This document shows positions 35,701 through 46,200 of a stretch of 64,000 nucleotides of DNA, one piece after another; position 1 is the stretch's first letter; each line of letters opens with the position of its first letter. This DNA comes from Euglena gracilis (taxonomy: Eukaryota; Euglenida; Euglenophyceae; Euglenales), in assembly GCA_039621445.1 (NCBI GenBank), contig CP154956.1:19867295-19931294 (forward strand), read 5' to 3'. The position numbers and the translations under genes were made by a program. The notes beneath the pieces are model-generated. The model was given only the letters and a program-made list of their open reading frames with translations, searched no databases and was not told where the DNA came from.

Positions 35701-38570
35701 GTGGCCGCCCCCGGGGGGGGGGTAGTGACTGGCTGGTTTTTTGAAAATGAGTCACTGACTAGTTTTTAAAAAAGTGGAGTGACCCCCTTCCCCCCCCCCC
35801 CGGGGTCGGTAAGCAATTGTATGGTTCTACTGCATTGGGTACGACTGCACCACGGTGCTGCGGCAGTTGGTGGACAAGCTGCCGCGTGGCGTGCGGCTGG
35901 CGTGCATCTTCGACTGCTGCTACGTCACGGAGAAACCCGCGTACCGCGTCCACCACTCCGCCCCCGGGGTATCCTCATTTGGCTTTGCCGCAGACACCAT
36001 CAATACTGTCCAACCCATGGATGGCAACAGATTTCCTTTGGATGTTCTGCAAACTCATTTTGCCCAAATCCCACTTTTTTAAAGCAATATTCCAGCTGGG
36101 CACCTTTTTTAAAACCCAAAGTGCAAATGCATTGTCAAAAGCTGTTACCAAGTTGTACAATTTCAGGGTTTTTTCCCGTCTTGAGCCAGTGGCTTGTCGT
36201 TGCTTCCATATGGTTCACATTTGGTCGCCAAATCAAATCCTCCCGGGGGGTTTATGTTTGGGGGGTTATATTTGGGGGGTTTATATTTGGGGGTCAACCT
36301 TCAATGAATGGTTTTTCCATCAGCTGTGCTAGTTGCAGTCCCCAGGTTTTGGTGCGAAGGGCCGAAATCTCAGCCCTTCAATAATGGGGCTGAAGGAGGC
36401 TAAGGTTTCAAATTTTGTCCAGAAATCAACCACAACGACCTCACCTTTTCCTCATTAAATTTTGCTCGCCGATCCGTTCGTGCTCTCGAAAAATTGCTGC
36501 TGGGCTGCCCCTGCATCTTCGGCCGACATTTTTCGCCGCTCGCTGCCGCACCGGCCCGTCGCTGCAGGGGCGGGTGGCACATGCCATGGCCGCCATCACC
36601 GACCAGCCCCTCGCCGATGTCATCCTGTTCGAGGGCACCGCTGACATCCGCTGCGTGGCGTGGTTCAAGAGTGCGGTGTGTCCCCCGCTTGCTGGTCCAG
36701 CCCCCGACAACCCGTGATTGCTCACGTGCAAGCCAGTACATAAGGAAGGTCTTTTTCAGCGAGGCTGCTTGAATCCTTACGCCAGGGAGCTGTCCAGTGA
36801 ATGCTTTCTGACAGCAAGTGGGTATTCCTAGCATTTCACACACATCCATTTCGATCAAGGAAGCTGAGTGCCAATGCCAACAATGGATATCTTTTTTTGC
36901 AAAGATGTTCTTATACCAATCAACGACTTCTTGTTTTGACGAACAACGTCACAGCCGAAGTGGACATTTAGGTACTGGAGCATCGGCAGAAAGTTTCTGC
37001 GATCAATTGGTCCCATGTTGATTTTTTTTTGATTTTTAACTTTTTTCAGTAATTGATTACATGGTGTTGAACAACCGGACAGAGAGAAGAGGGGAGGGGG
37101 CATTGCATCACGTGATTTGCTTCGCAGAAAGGCAACACACCGCTGTACACGGCAGGCTTCATTCGGGCCCTGAGCCGAGGCCCAGACGGCTACTGAGCAG
37201 GGCCCAAGGGTCGAGATTCGTGCAGCAAGTTACCCCCAAATACTCCCCCTCACCATAGACACGTCAATCTACCCCCCTTTGGTCAGGCGGTATGTTTTGG
37301 AGGAATAATTCCCCACATATCGAATGGCCAACTCCCCGGTTGTAACCACACCGCCAACCCCAATATGCCACCCAGCCTCCGGGGTGGCGGGGTGGCAAGA
37401 ACCTTTTTTTTGCCCCGATTTCCCCCGTGGGGTATTTTTTTCTTGAAGCCAAAGTATGCCTTATTTATTTTAGGAGGGTTCTGGTCGGTCAAAGAAAGAG
37501 AATCAAAACGCACTCCTGGTTCCCATATTGCATCCGTTTTAGGATCCAGGGTTGATGGGCTGGGGCTGGACATTTTGAGTGGCCCCTTTTTGTCCAAACC
37601 ACTCTTGAAGCGCAACCACCCACGCAATAGCACAACCATTCTCCATGGCCAGGGCCGTGAAAACCTGGGTGTGAGACGAAGAACTGGAAGCGTGTTCGGC
37701 AGCCTCATACGAGTAGGCCCTCCCAGAACGGTGCGCTAGTATGATGGGGTCCAGTCCCGAAAGCATGATGCACTGGTACCCAGGTCCGAAGGGTGACGAT
37801 TCACCCTTGGTCCCTGAAGTTGGGGCCCCCCAACCCGAACGTCTTTCATCCAGTTGTCCGAAGACATTGAAATGGTTTGCCCCGCCGCGGCCATTTCCTG
37901 ATGCCGTTCACCCGCCTGGCAGTTGAACTCTCGTAGTGCATCGCTCCAGAATTTCAATTGAATTAAACGTGACCTGCAACCACTTAGTGGAACCACGCTT
38001 CTGCTGCTTTTGGAAGTGAATACAATGGAAGGTGCATTCATCACAGTTTCAAAAAACCTCTTGTGCTTTAATTCTGTCTGTCAGCTCGGTATTATAATGT
38101 GGTCCTGGAACCAGCCCAACTCAAAAAAAGGGGGGGCGGACTAGTAGTCACTGGCTGCCCTCCCCGGAGGTGGGGTCTCAGAGTGACTCACTGGGTGGAA
38201 GAGTGGAAGCGATCCCCCTCCCCCCTGGGGTCTGTAATAAGTTTTATTCTGTAGCAACCACAGAGATTGCACCTGCATTTTCTTTTTCCACAATAGATGG
38301 TCGCTTAAGCCACAATGGACCTCATCCCCCCTGCCAGCAGCCTTTTGCCCAAATTTTCCAACCTCTTGCCCCCCCCACTCTGGAGGTCATTAGGCGACCC
38401 CCCTGGGTCCACAGAAGAGGCCAAGCAGCTGCCGCATATGCTGGCTGGGCCTGCCCCCACAGGAAATCGCCAGCATCGTGCGCCGGCTGCCGAAGGATGC
38501 GCTGCCGCGGATGACGAGCCTCATCAGCTGCACCCGGGCCTACAACGTGGACCAGCTGTTTGTCTTGTGA
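27273..38570 (+). CDS. Metacaspase-like protein (peptidase family C14), multi-exon
   Basis: Metacaspases are cysteine proteases that cut after Arg or Lys. Proposed exons: 27,273-27,298 (uncertain), 30,134-30,299 (Pro-rich prodomain), 32,357-32,465 (GKKVAVLAGV, first p20 strand), 33,824-33,890 (NGYSSTTILFGDDW), 34,085-34,134 with 35,458-35,481 (ELLIHAQHGDSLVFYS across the junction), 35,814-35,968 (LPRGVRLACIFDCC, cysteine site), 36,568-36,675 (ADVILFEGTADI, p10), 37,128-37,193 (TAGFIRALSRGPDGY), 38,463-38,570 (ending YNVDQLFVL and TGA). Phases agree at most junctions. Oddities: the usual Y-S-G-H-G with catalytic His is not found, because a repeat sits right after Y-S; that junction needs a GC-AG intron; the exon ending 37,193 runs into TGA with no GT donor. 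It may therefore be a pseudoprotease, a pseudogene, or have exons I missed. About 290 aa as drawn, shorter than usual. The family call is firm, the exact model is not. Confidence 0.65.
28154..28378 (+). other. Short open frame of unknown meaning
   Basis: A 74-aa frame starting MKEIALIRRKRSKWEHPEES has a mixed charged composition and ends in TAA. It lies within the putative first intron of the metacaspase-like gene. No domain is recognised and it may be chance. Confidence 0.15.
28780..29090. repeat. C run with CA/TA-rich microsatellite
   Basis: GGGACCCCGCCCCCAGGTTA (28,758) and a C run lead into ATATACACA-rich sequence. The GGGACCCC-C-CCCCCAGGTTAAA word also precedes the microsatellite at 44,700, showing that both belong to the same composite repeat class. 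Confidence 0.6.
29394..30097. repeat. (TATG)n microsatellite, ~0.7 kb
   Basis: Nearly pure TATG with scattered CATG, TACG and TATT variants. TACG variants cluster at 29,628-29,655 and 29,713-29,735. Frames of up to 370 residues (MYVC or YIHT repeats) pass through it on both strands and are artefacts. Confidence 0.98.
30546..31247 (-). CDS. Unidentified ORF on the opposite strand within an intron
   Basis: A 233-aa open frame. Its central part looks like real protein: QNVALVLYVQLPTRKGSVRD, then LAWPAILWFGGVNYTRQGPT, then DLIVGGGSFGRVSQYLAETV. The ends are low-complexity. Codon use is AT-rich. It lies inside a metacaspase intron and antisense to it, so a mobile-element or transferred origin is likelier than a host gene. 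I recognise no family. Confidence 0.35.
   Translation of the reverse strand: MFKKCMIIDRVNFWHIVTWKLMNKENNTNKTKKTKICTIVFLLPFMKEIQNVALVLYVQLPTRKGSVRDLYSHFTGLPYAQKFNFKFKKKTIKLLRHFHNLAWPAILWFGGVNYTRQGPTSMCSLISWILAEYQQPDLIVGGGSFGRVSQYLAETVEKGQNCILDFPGGFLEVSGVVWVRLLLKNTRAGGPPANHFAGHFKKSCSLDLPAPLVVPQTKRNFPPVLCAGVFLAD
31795..31985. repeat. CA-rich microsatellite
   Basis: Imperfect CACA/CACG repeats broken by CATGCAC words. The following C/G-tract patches at 32,020-32,220 are ordinary for these introns. Confidence 0.9.
34660..35060. repeat. Intronic C/G-tract element with central hairpin (near-identical to 60,430-60,750)
   Basis: In order: GGGTTCGATATAAGGAGGG, GTACATGGTTTAGGTGGGG, C/G runs with GGTCCGGACC, AAGGGTCAATTTTTTCCTCC, the hairpin GGCGCTTTGCGCC, an A/T run, AAGTGGCACTTTTGGTCGTT, and TCACCCTGACCGCGCCACTG. 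The copy at 60,430-60,750 repeats this with few changes. Here it lies in the intron between exons 34,134 and 35,458 of the metacaspase-like gene. Confidence 0.85.
35484..35813. mobile_element. C/G-tract element interrupting the metacaspase active-site region
   Basis: GCAATTG occurs immediately on both sides (35,482-35,488 and 35,813-35,819), consistent with a target duplication. Inside are CTGACCGACCCC, GTGACTGGTTTTT words, the hairpin CCGGCGCCGAAGGCGCCGG (35,624-35,642) and a right end GGGGTCGGTAA. Similar right ends lie at 41,461 and 44,317. It acts as, or lies in, an intron of the metacaspase-like gene. Confidence 0.65.
37540..38044 (-). pseudogene. Opposite-strand ORF remnant in the last metacaspase intron
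   Basis: Two overlapping - strand frames look coding: 37,736-38,044 (FWSDALREFNCQAGERHQEM, then SMSSDNWMKDVRV) and 37,539-37,766 (MLSGLDPIILAHRSGRAYSY, then TALAMENGCAIAWVVALQEW). They would read through with one frameshift near 37,760. Probably a transposon-derived fragment; no family recognised. Confidence 0.35.
38110..38235. repeat. Short C/G-tract element
   Basis: GTAGTCACTGGCTGCCC, GTCTCAGAGTGACTCACTG, GGAAGAGTGGAAGCGATCCC and a right end GGGGTCTGTAATAAG parallel the copies at 41,340-41,470 and 35,500-35,810. Confidence 0.55.
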
Positions 38571-38999
38571 TGGCGCTTCTCAGGTGGGGTCTGCGGCCTG
38601 TGATCATGTAGTGTGTGCTGCGTGTTGCCTGTATTGTACAACTGGCACAGGTTGGATGTTGGACATACCTGCATGTGTGTTTTTTTTGGGATGAGGCTTT
38701 GACCGTGAGGGGCATTCACTGTTCATGGCACTGCACAACCAGAGTCGCCGCAGGAATTTTTCTTATTCTGTTCTGCCCTTTCAGTGTCTTTTTAAACCCG
38801 TCACTAAACTGATAACAAAACAACTGATAACAAGACTGATAAGTCTAAATCATTTTTTTTAATGGATATTTTAAAAAAAATACAAGAAGGGTTGCTGGCC
38901 TTTATCGGGACATATACGTTACGACGTAGACCATTTATTCACTTTTAAAGGGACCAATGGGACTCAGCGACCACTGGGGGCCCGGGCGAAATGTGCCTG

Positions 39000-40500
39000 A
39001 CCACTTTTGTTTGCAAACCACCATACCCCCCCCCCCCCTGGAGGTCGACCCACGCACCCACAAACCTCAACTGGCAAAAAAGTGCAGGAAAGTTTTCTGT
39101 CCTGATCTTCGGCTGGGGGCCGGAGATGCATGACGCCCGCCCCCCACCACTGGGGGTGGGGTCCAAACATTTGCCCACTCATGAACACACCCAGGTGGGC
39201 AGGGCAGAACGGGAATCGGCCGAACAGCCAGGGTGGTGGGTGGGGGGTCGACCCCCCCCCCCACCTCTTCCCGTTTTTCCGGGAGCACCAATTTTTGGAC
39301 CCGAAGAGTTTTTTTGACGCCTTCGGCACCGGGTGTTTTTTGACCCATTTTGGGACCCATGTAGGGGGTCCGCCGAAAAACCACCCAAAACCCCATTTTT
39401 TCACACCTTCCAAATATTCAACATTTTCTCAAATTTTTGATTTTGAGAGGTTTTTGAAGCAGAAAATGCCATTGAAAGTCCAAAAAAATTCAAAGAGAAA
39501 AAATGTCTGTAAAATTTGACTGTGCCAAACTTTGGTACACTTTTTTTGACCTTCGTTTTTTTCACCCCTCTCCTAAAAACTATTAATTTTTCACCCTGAT
39601 TTTTTGTGGTTTTCCATAAAAAAAATCATGTGTTTTGGGTTCATTTTTCAAAAACATTTTCAAAAATTTTTCTGGCCAAAATCCCCGTTTTCCCGAAATC
39701 GGTGAAAATGTTGTGGTGGGTGGGGGGGTCGACCCCCCCCCCACCTCCTGGGTGGGGGGTCAACCCCCCCACCAGGTCTTCCCGTTCTGCCCTGCAGGTG
39801 GGGCTGATCCATGACTTAAGTGAACCTGGGGGTTGCAGTATTGCGGGCTTTACCAAATATGCCAACTGTGACCAGGGGTTTTCTTAAGCCAGAGGGGACC
39901 CTCCCCCCCGGGGGGGTTGGGTCAGCCAGCCAGCAGCTTTATTCCAGCCAGCCGCTCCCGGCCGGGCTGCGCCGCCCCCTCCTCCCTGAAATAGGGTTGA
40001 GGACAGCTTGGCGAAGCTGGGCTGGATGGCATAACACCGAAAAGTTTCAGGGAAATGGTCCAAAATGGCATTTTTGCGGTTTTTCGGGACAGGGGCTTTC
40101 ACGCCCGACCTTTTGGCTTAAAAACCCAACACAGCTTGGATTGTTGTGTGCTAAATTCCAGCGGGGTCCAGTGCCAGCCTGCTGCCCCCCCCCCCCCCGG
40201 GACCCTGGGTCCAGCCCGGGTTCGATGTAAGGAGGGTGTAAACCCCCCTCCCTAATAGAAGCGCGGGTGCGCTTATAGCGGACCGCCGCCTTTGGCGGCG
40301 GGGGGGGGTGCGCTTCTATTTGGACCCTTCCTGCCTGATTTTTGTTGATTTCTTTTAAAATTCCCTCTAGTGGACCGCTGCCTTCGACGGTGGCAGGTGC
40401 GCTTTTATTTGGACCCTGCGCTTGTAGCGGTCCTGCGCTTCTATTAGGGGGGGGGGGGCGGGTTTACGGGGTTTAAGTGGGGGGTGTCCCCCCCCTTCCG
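39000..40500. repeat. Cluster of C/G-tract elements
   Basis: GGGGTCGACCCCCCC occurs at about 39,244 and 39,727; GGGGTCAACCCCCCC at 39,757. At 40,200-40,220 GGGTTCGATGTAAGGAGGG matches the left landmark of the elements at 34,740 and 60,443. At 40,250-40,450 the word TAATAGAAGCGC and its inverse GCGCTTCTATT bracket GGACCGC-type repeats. Confidence 0.6.
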
Positions 40501-41204
40501 TAGCCCCCCCCCCCCCACTTGCCAGGTCCAGACCTGGGGTCCAAACCGACCCCAGGAGAATAATATTACCCCCTTGGGACCCGACTTGGGCATTTCTGAG
40601 ACGAAATGGCACGGATTTTGGTGGTGTTCAAAACAGATACAACACATTCATGGTCGAAATTTTACACCAAAAAATACCAAAAATTTTGCCAAATATTATC
40701 ACCCCCAAATAATCCCCACCCCATGGGGAGTGGATTTGGTCGACCGAATAATATTCCTGGAGGGGATATTATTTGGGGGGGGTCATCTAATGATATGCTG
40801 TGATCTTATACCTCTATTTATAGTCCTGATAGTATTATTTTGTAGTCCTTGGAGCATTGATGGTGGTAATATAATGGTCACAGTAATAGCACTGCCTGTG
40901 GTATTGACGTCATTATTCAAAACTTCTCCTGTCTCCAGAGCCTCACAGCAAACCCGAAGCACTTCATATTGCGCGGCCTTCAAGGCGGCGCATGCGCGTG
41001 CGTGTCCCAACCTCCCATTTGTAGATATCGCGGTCCACCTTCTTCCCCCACCACCTCCCTCTATTTATTGCCGAATACCGACCGTTGACCCCTGGCTTGT
41101 GCCTCGCGCTAAAATGCTCAATGGGGATGAAGAAAAAAGTGTCAGAGTGCTTTCTCAAAAGGCACTGGGGTGCGAGTTCATTGTCATCATTCAGTCGCTG
41201 GCCA

Positions 41205-41480
41205 ACCCCCCCCCCCCAAGAATGACTGACTGGTTTCTTTTTTGGCCCAAGCCTCCTCCTGTCGGCAAAAAGCCACCACAGGTACTCTGTACGAAGGACC
41301 TGGGGAAAAAAAGAAAAATAGGCCATTTTTCTTCACAGTAGTCAATTTCCACTGGATCTCAGAGTGACCGACCCCCCCCCCCCCCGAGGTTTGGCTGATT
41401 GGTTTTTCAGTGGGAATGTGGTTGGCTGGTTTTTTTTTGGAAGAGTGGAGGTGATCCCTGGGGTCGGTAAAAAAAATCAT
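41205..41480. repeat. C/G-tract element, GACTGACTGG type
   Basis: C run, GAATGACTGACTGGTTTC, an inner unique segment, TCAGAGTGACCGACCCC with a second C run, GGTTGGCTGGTTTTTT, and a right end CCCTGGGGTCGGTAAA. Related to 35,484-35,813 and 59,520-59,590. Confidence 0.6.
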
Positions 41481-42354
41481 GTTCTCGGGTGGTGGTGAAG
41501 ATGGAGGTGTTCTCAAGCGGTGGTGGAGAAACCACGATGTAGACGTTTCAGAAAAGCAGGTTCCTTTTTTTTTGAGAGAAAACTCTCCAGCCGAATCAGT
41601 GGGCGTTGGAATGCGGATGAAAACAGACACAAAAAAGAATGGGCAAAGACATCCTTCACATCCGGATTGGTTGTGCCGAAGTGGCATTGGTGGCTTTGGT
41701 CATTCAAAACAGAAAAGAAACCGCAGGTGGGCTACGCATATTAAGCGTTTATGGCAGGGGGGGGGGCTGCACAGTTTATTGCATTTTTTTTTTGCTCTGG
41801 TTACGTTCTTGTCTTTTTGATACGATACCATAGGTATGGGAATAAATGTGTTATTTTTGCTTTCTTGTAAAAAGAAAAGTGGCACAAAATGGCCAACATG
41901 GTGTAAAAAAAGCCTGATGGCCTAACCGAAATACTGTTCAAGTTACCCCCCCCCAAAAAAAAACCAGTTGTAAAATTCTCGAAGGAGTTGGGCATTGTGC
42001 AGTGTTGCAACAATCAGCCAAATCACCAATAAATTGGCCAAACCACGACCAAAAGTGGCCAAAGAAGGCCAACAGTTGCCAAAAACCGCCCAAAGTGGCC
42101 AAAGTGATGAAAGTGTGGTTTGGCATCCTCAGGGTACGCACGCTTCGAGGAGGAGAACACTCTGCTTCACGTTTGCAGTTCCCTCCGCTGTTCTGAAGTG
42201 CCGAATCACATGGGGCCGTAAGTTGGTGGACAGCATCAGAAAAGGTGTTCCTCAAAGGGAAGGCCACAGGCGAGGGCAAGAAGATGAAAAAGACGTTCCA
42301 AAAGTATGTCTTGGCTCTTTTTGAAATGAAAAAAAAACCACCTACCTCCTTAGG

Positions 42355-42609
42355 TTTAAGGCTCTCGCCAATGCTTTGTACGAATTCTTCCTCTCTGTCC
42401 GAGATGGACATAGGATCACCAGCAGACCGCTCCTGACCGCGTGCGGCAACGTTGCTAGATGACGTGAAATTTGACTTCCAAACCATTGGTGAGCAAAGGT
42501 ATGACCAGTTTTCTGGCGTATACAACATTGCAATTGTAATACAACATTGTCTACAGACATAATTCAGGTGTGCTCGAGTTAGGGGGTCTTCTATAAAACT
42601 AATTTCCAT
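42355..42609 (-). other. Possible coding segment
   Basis: On the - strand an ATG at 42,609 opens MEISFIEDPLTRAHLNYVCR and continues to SDREEEFVQSIGESLKPKE just before a possible donor GTAGGTGG. The sequence looks coding in composition but no partner exon or family was found. Confidence 0.25.
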
Positions 42610-43008
42610 TTGTTGTGGAGGTGCGGCAATTTGTGCCTTTTAAAGAAGGGCCAAAAACAGTGTAAACCATATACACTAAACCTCCAACACATTTTTTCTT
42701 GCACACCGACGAGGTTCCTGGACGTTCCATTTTTTTTTTGCATTCTCGCTTAATCTTGTCACTTTTTTTTTGCGCATTTTTGCACATTTTTTCGAGTTTT
42801 TTCCCCTTCAAATTTGGCCAAGCACCACCCCGGCATATGGTGTTGAAACAAGTACCAGCCATCCAGTGTGAAAGGAGAAGGGAAGAGAAGGGTTTGGGGG
42901 TTCCGTATGAGTGGTATTCACAAAGTTTAACTGTTCATCCTGGTTCTTTCCTCAGGCACTTTTCTCTCTCGATTCCACCCGCCTCTCTTTCCCTCTCTCA
43001 ACACACAT

Positions 43009-43207
43009 ATGTCACTGAACAAGGCCGACACCCGTCAGCGGGCGTATCGGAAGTTAGACACCTCGGAGCCTGGCGGGCACTGGATCGAGGAGGCTGCTTT
43101 TAATGGGACCAAGTGTGCATCCCTTCGTGGCGTGGATTTCATCGCATGGTGGTAGTTTTATGTAACGTTGTATGTATGCGTGTTTGTCTGGGTGGGCGGG
43201 TGCAATC

Positions 43208-43247
<40 letters not shown>

Positions 43248-46200
43248 AGTTTGATCCTCCCGCAGCAGCCAGCACACTACCCACACGATTCTCATCCCAA
43301 CTGGACCCATCAGAGCCCCCCTCCCCCTGGAATTATTCATGCGGATGGGGTCATTGACTCACAAATTGCACCGCGACTCCACCCCCTGGCCGATTCTCGA
43401 TAATGTGATTTTTGGCTGCAAGACTCCCCCCCGGTGCAATCAAGGTCACCCAGCTGAAGATTGGGCCAGAGCAAGATTTGCAAGGGCTTCGAACATTGTG
43501 ACAAGATTGAGGTTTTCTGAGTGGGTCCCAAGTCTACCTATTTATCTCTGGGTGGGTTGGGGGGTGGTGTGCCACATGGAAATGATATATGATACATTTT
43601 GTACTATGAGACGTGATTTAGAGATTACACATCCATATCCACATCTATATCTGTATATCTATATATCTACATCTACATCTACATCTCTATCTCTATCTAT
43701 ATCTATATCTATATCCATATCTATATCGATATCCTTATCTATATATATATATATCTATTACTATATCCATATCTATATCTATATCTATATCTATATCTAT
43801 ATCTATATCTATATCTGTATCTATATCAATATCTATATCTATATCTATATCTATATCTATATCTATATCTATATCTATATCTATATATATTATATATATA
43901 TATATATCTATGTCTCTGTATAATATATGTATATATGGATATATATCTATATATATAGATATATATATATATATATGGCAACGCTAATGTATGCCCCCCC
44001 CCCCCGGGGGGGTCCCAGTAGTGCACCTACCAGGCCGTATTTTAGTCGGGTGCCGATCCCACCCGGGGGGGGGGGTGCCTGCCTGGGCAGGCACTCCAAG
44101 GCACTCCAAATCCGACCCCTCCAGGGGGGGGGGTAGGGCACACAACCAAAAGTGCCCTAGCACAACCCCGGCGCCGAAGGCGCCGGGGAGCCAAAAATGG
44201 CCTATTTTCAAAGGAGTGTGCCTGGGCGCAGGCCGAAATCCGACCCCCCCGGGGGGGGGGTAGTGCCTGCCTGGGCAGGCACTCACAGGCACTCGGACCC
44301 CCCCTCTCCCCCCCCGGGGTTGGTAAAAAAACAGCTTGGCACCAACCAGGTGAAACTACTTGGGTCCCCCATTTTCCCAAGGAAAAATGATGCCACTGAG
44401 GGAAAAATTTTTATTGGCGGGGTAGGTTCAGGGTTGATTTCAGGTTAGGGATTAGGGTTAGGGTTAGGGTTTGGAAATAGGGTTAGGGGTTGGGGAAAAT
44501 TAGGCATTTCGGCCTCATTCAGGCTGAATTCAGGCCGAATTTCGGGCCTCATTTTAGGCCCCGTTTTTGGTCCAATTTCCGCCAAACTTTTTTCCTGAAG
44601 CGTATCCCTAAACCTACTCCTCAATCCTAACCCTCCTCCAAAAATTTGCGGAAATGCTGCGAATGAGGGAATCAAAAAAAGGGAGGCGGTGAAAGGAGTG
44701 GGACCCCCACCCCCAGGTTAAACCACTATACATAGAGAGATACACACACATGCATATATGCATTAATATTTGTTCCCTTTATTTTCTGAATTTCGTTTTT
44801 TTTTGCAAAGGAGGTAACTTATTTTTTTGCGGCAAACTTGAAATTTGGTGGCACACAGCACCCTGCTTCTTCCCTCAGGGTGCTGGTGGGCAACTGGCAA
44901 GAGGAGCGGGTGCTGGAGGAGGGACTGCAGTCGACGTTGCTGCAGACCACGCGCGGCCCACGGGCGGATTGGGGCACCGTGCGGGAGGAGGGCAAGCGGG
45001 TGGACCTCTCCCCGACCCGCCTCAGCAGCCCGTTCCTCACCGACCCCCAGCGGGTGTGCATGCGTCGAATGGCAGTTGAGAAATTTCCATATGGCCCGGC
45101 ATGAATTTGAAACAAATTTAGGGCAAAAAATGCACAGGGCAAGAAACCAGTTGTTTTTTCCCACCACCAATCTCTTTGGGACAGAGAGGTTGTTAGAAAT
45201 ACAAACAAAAAAACAAACATTTTTGCATATTATCATTTTTGGCCGAATATCATTGTTCTTTTCGGTGTTTATTTCAAAGTTTTTGAAGCCTTTTTTTTCG
45301 TTGTTTTGAATTTTCTGCCAACAAATTAATCATTTTGAAATCACCAAGGTCTCAAAACGGACCAGACCGCTGTGAATTGCTTAAAATGGAATTGGCTTTT
45401 TTCTGTGGTTTTATTGGTTGTTTCCTGATTTCCTGCATTTTTTGGGATCATTGTTAATCCATTCTCTCTTTTATTTTTATTTATTTTCTTTTATTTTTCT
45501 TAAACTTCACATATTTTTCATAATTTAACATAATTTTCATTTCGATGTCAAAGTCAGTTTTCATTTTCATTTCACAAAAATATAACAGATGATGGCATGG
45601 GATTTAGGGAAAAAAGGTGCCAAAGCAACAGGAATCGATGTGGAACAAGGTGAGAGCCGTGCAGGAAACAAGACAGAACCGGCCATCTCTTTCGCAAAGC
45701 AAAAATGCATTAAAAACCACATTTTCTCAGGCATGACATCTTATGCAGTTGGTTTCTTTCCTTGCCCAGGGCTTGCGGTCCGACGCATGGCAGACAGAGA
45801 CTTAGGCGGCGCATCTCGTATTTGAGGATTTTTTGGTCGATGTGCGCATTTTCGCACATCGGCCTTTTTTTGATTTTGGCGCCGGCGTTGAAAGGGGCGA
45901 GAGCGAGATGGAGCAGGTGGACGATGAATTCGGCTGAGTTTCCATTTTTGGCCCCGGCGGTCCTGCGAATTCCGGGTTTTTAGCTGTTTTTTGGTGGTCG
46001 GCATGCCACGAAAACCCCCTGACCTACCCCCCAAAGTGAAAAAAACGTCAACAAAAACACCAAAACCCCAATACTGCCACCCCCCATTTGGTGCTATGCG
46101 GCTCTCCTCGCCGGCTGTTGGTGACCCTGGCTGGCTCCCTCTCGGGGTTTTGATGCACTTTTCTATTTTTGAAGGCATCGGACTTGTGTTTTTGGGTGTT

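Larger units (their letters stand above)
38571..43008. other. Intergenic region between the metacaspase-like and CFAP107-like genes
   Basis: Filled with C/G-tract patches (39,010-39,260, 39,715-39,975, 40,180-40,500, 41,205-41,480) and short frames. One + frame at 41,639-41,720 (GKDILHIRIGCAEVALVALV) and one - frame at 42,355-42,609 look weakly coding. No complete gene is seen. Confidence 0.4.

Noticed and set aside
41639-41833. 64-aa + frame starting MGKDILHIRIGC as a gene
   Set aside because: No acceptor/donor logic or domain supports it; left as a comment in the intergenic entry.
44879-45053. CFAP161 assignment for the G-N-W exon
   Set aside because: CFAP161 reads G-N-W-x-E-D rather than E-E-R and continues with different blocks; length and the K-V-L-x-G-N-W start fit CFAP107 better. 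Kept as an alternative only.
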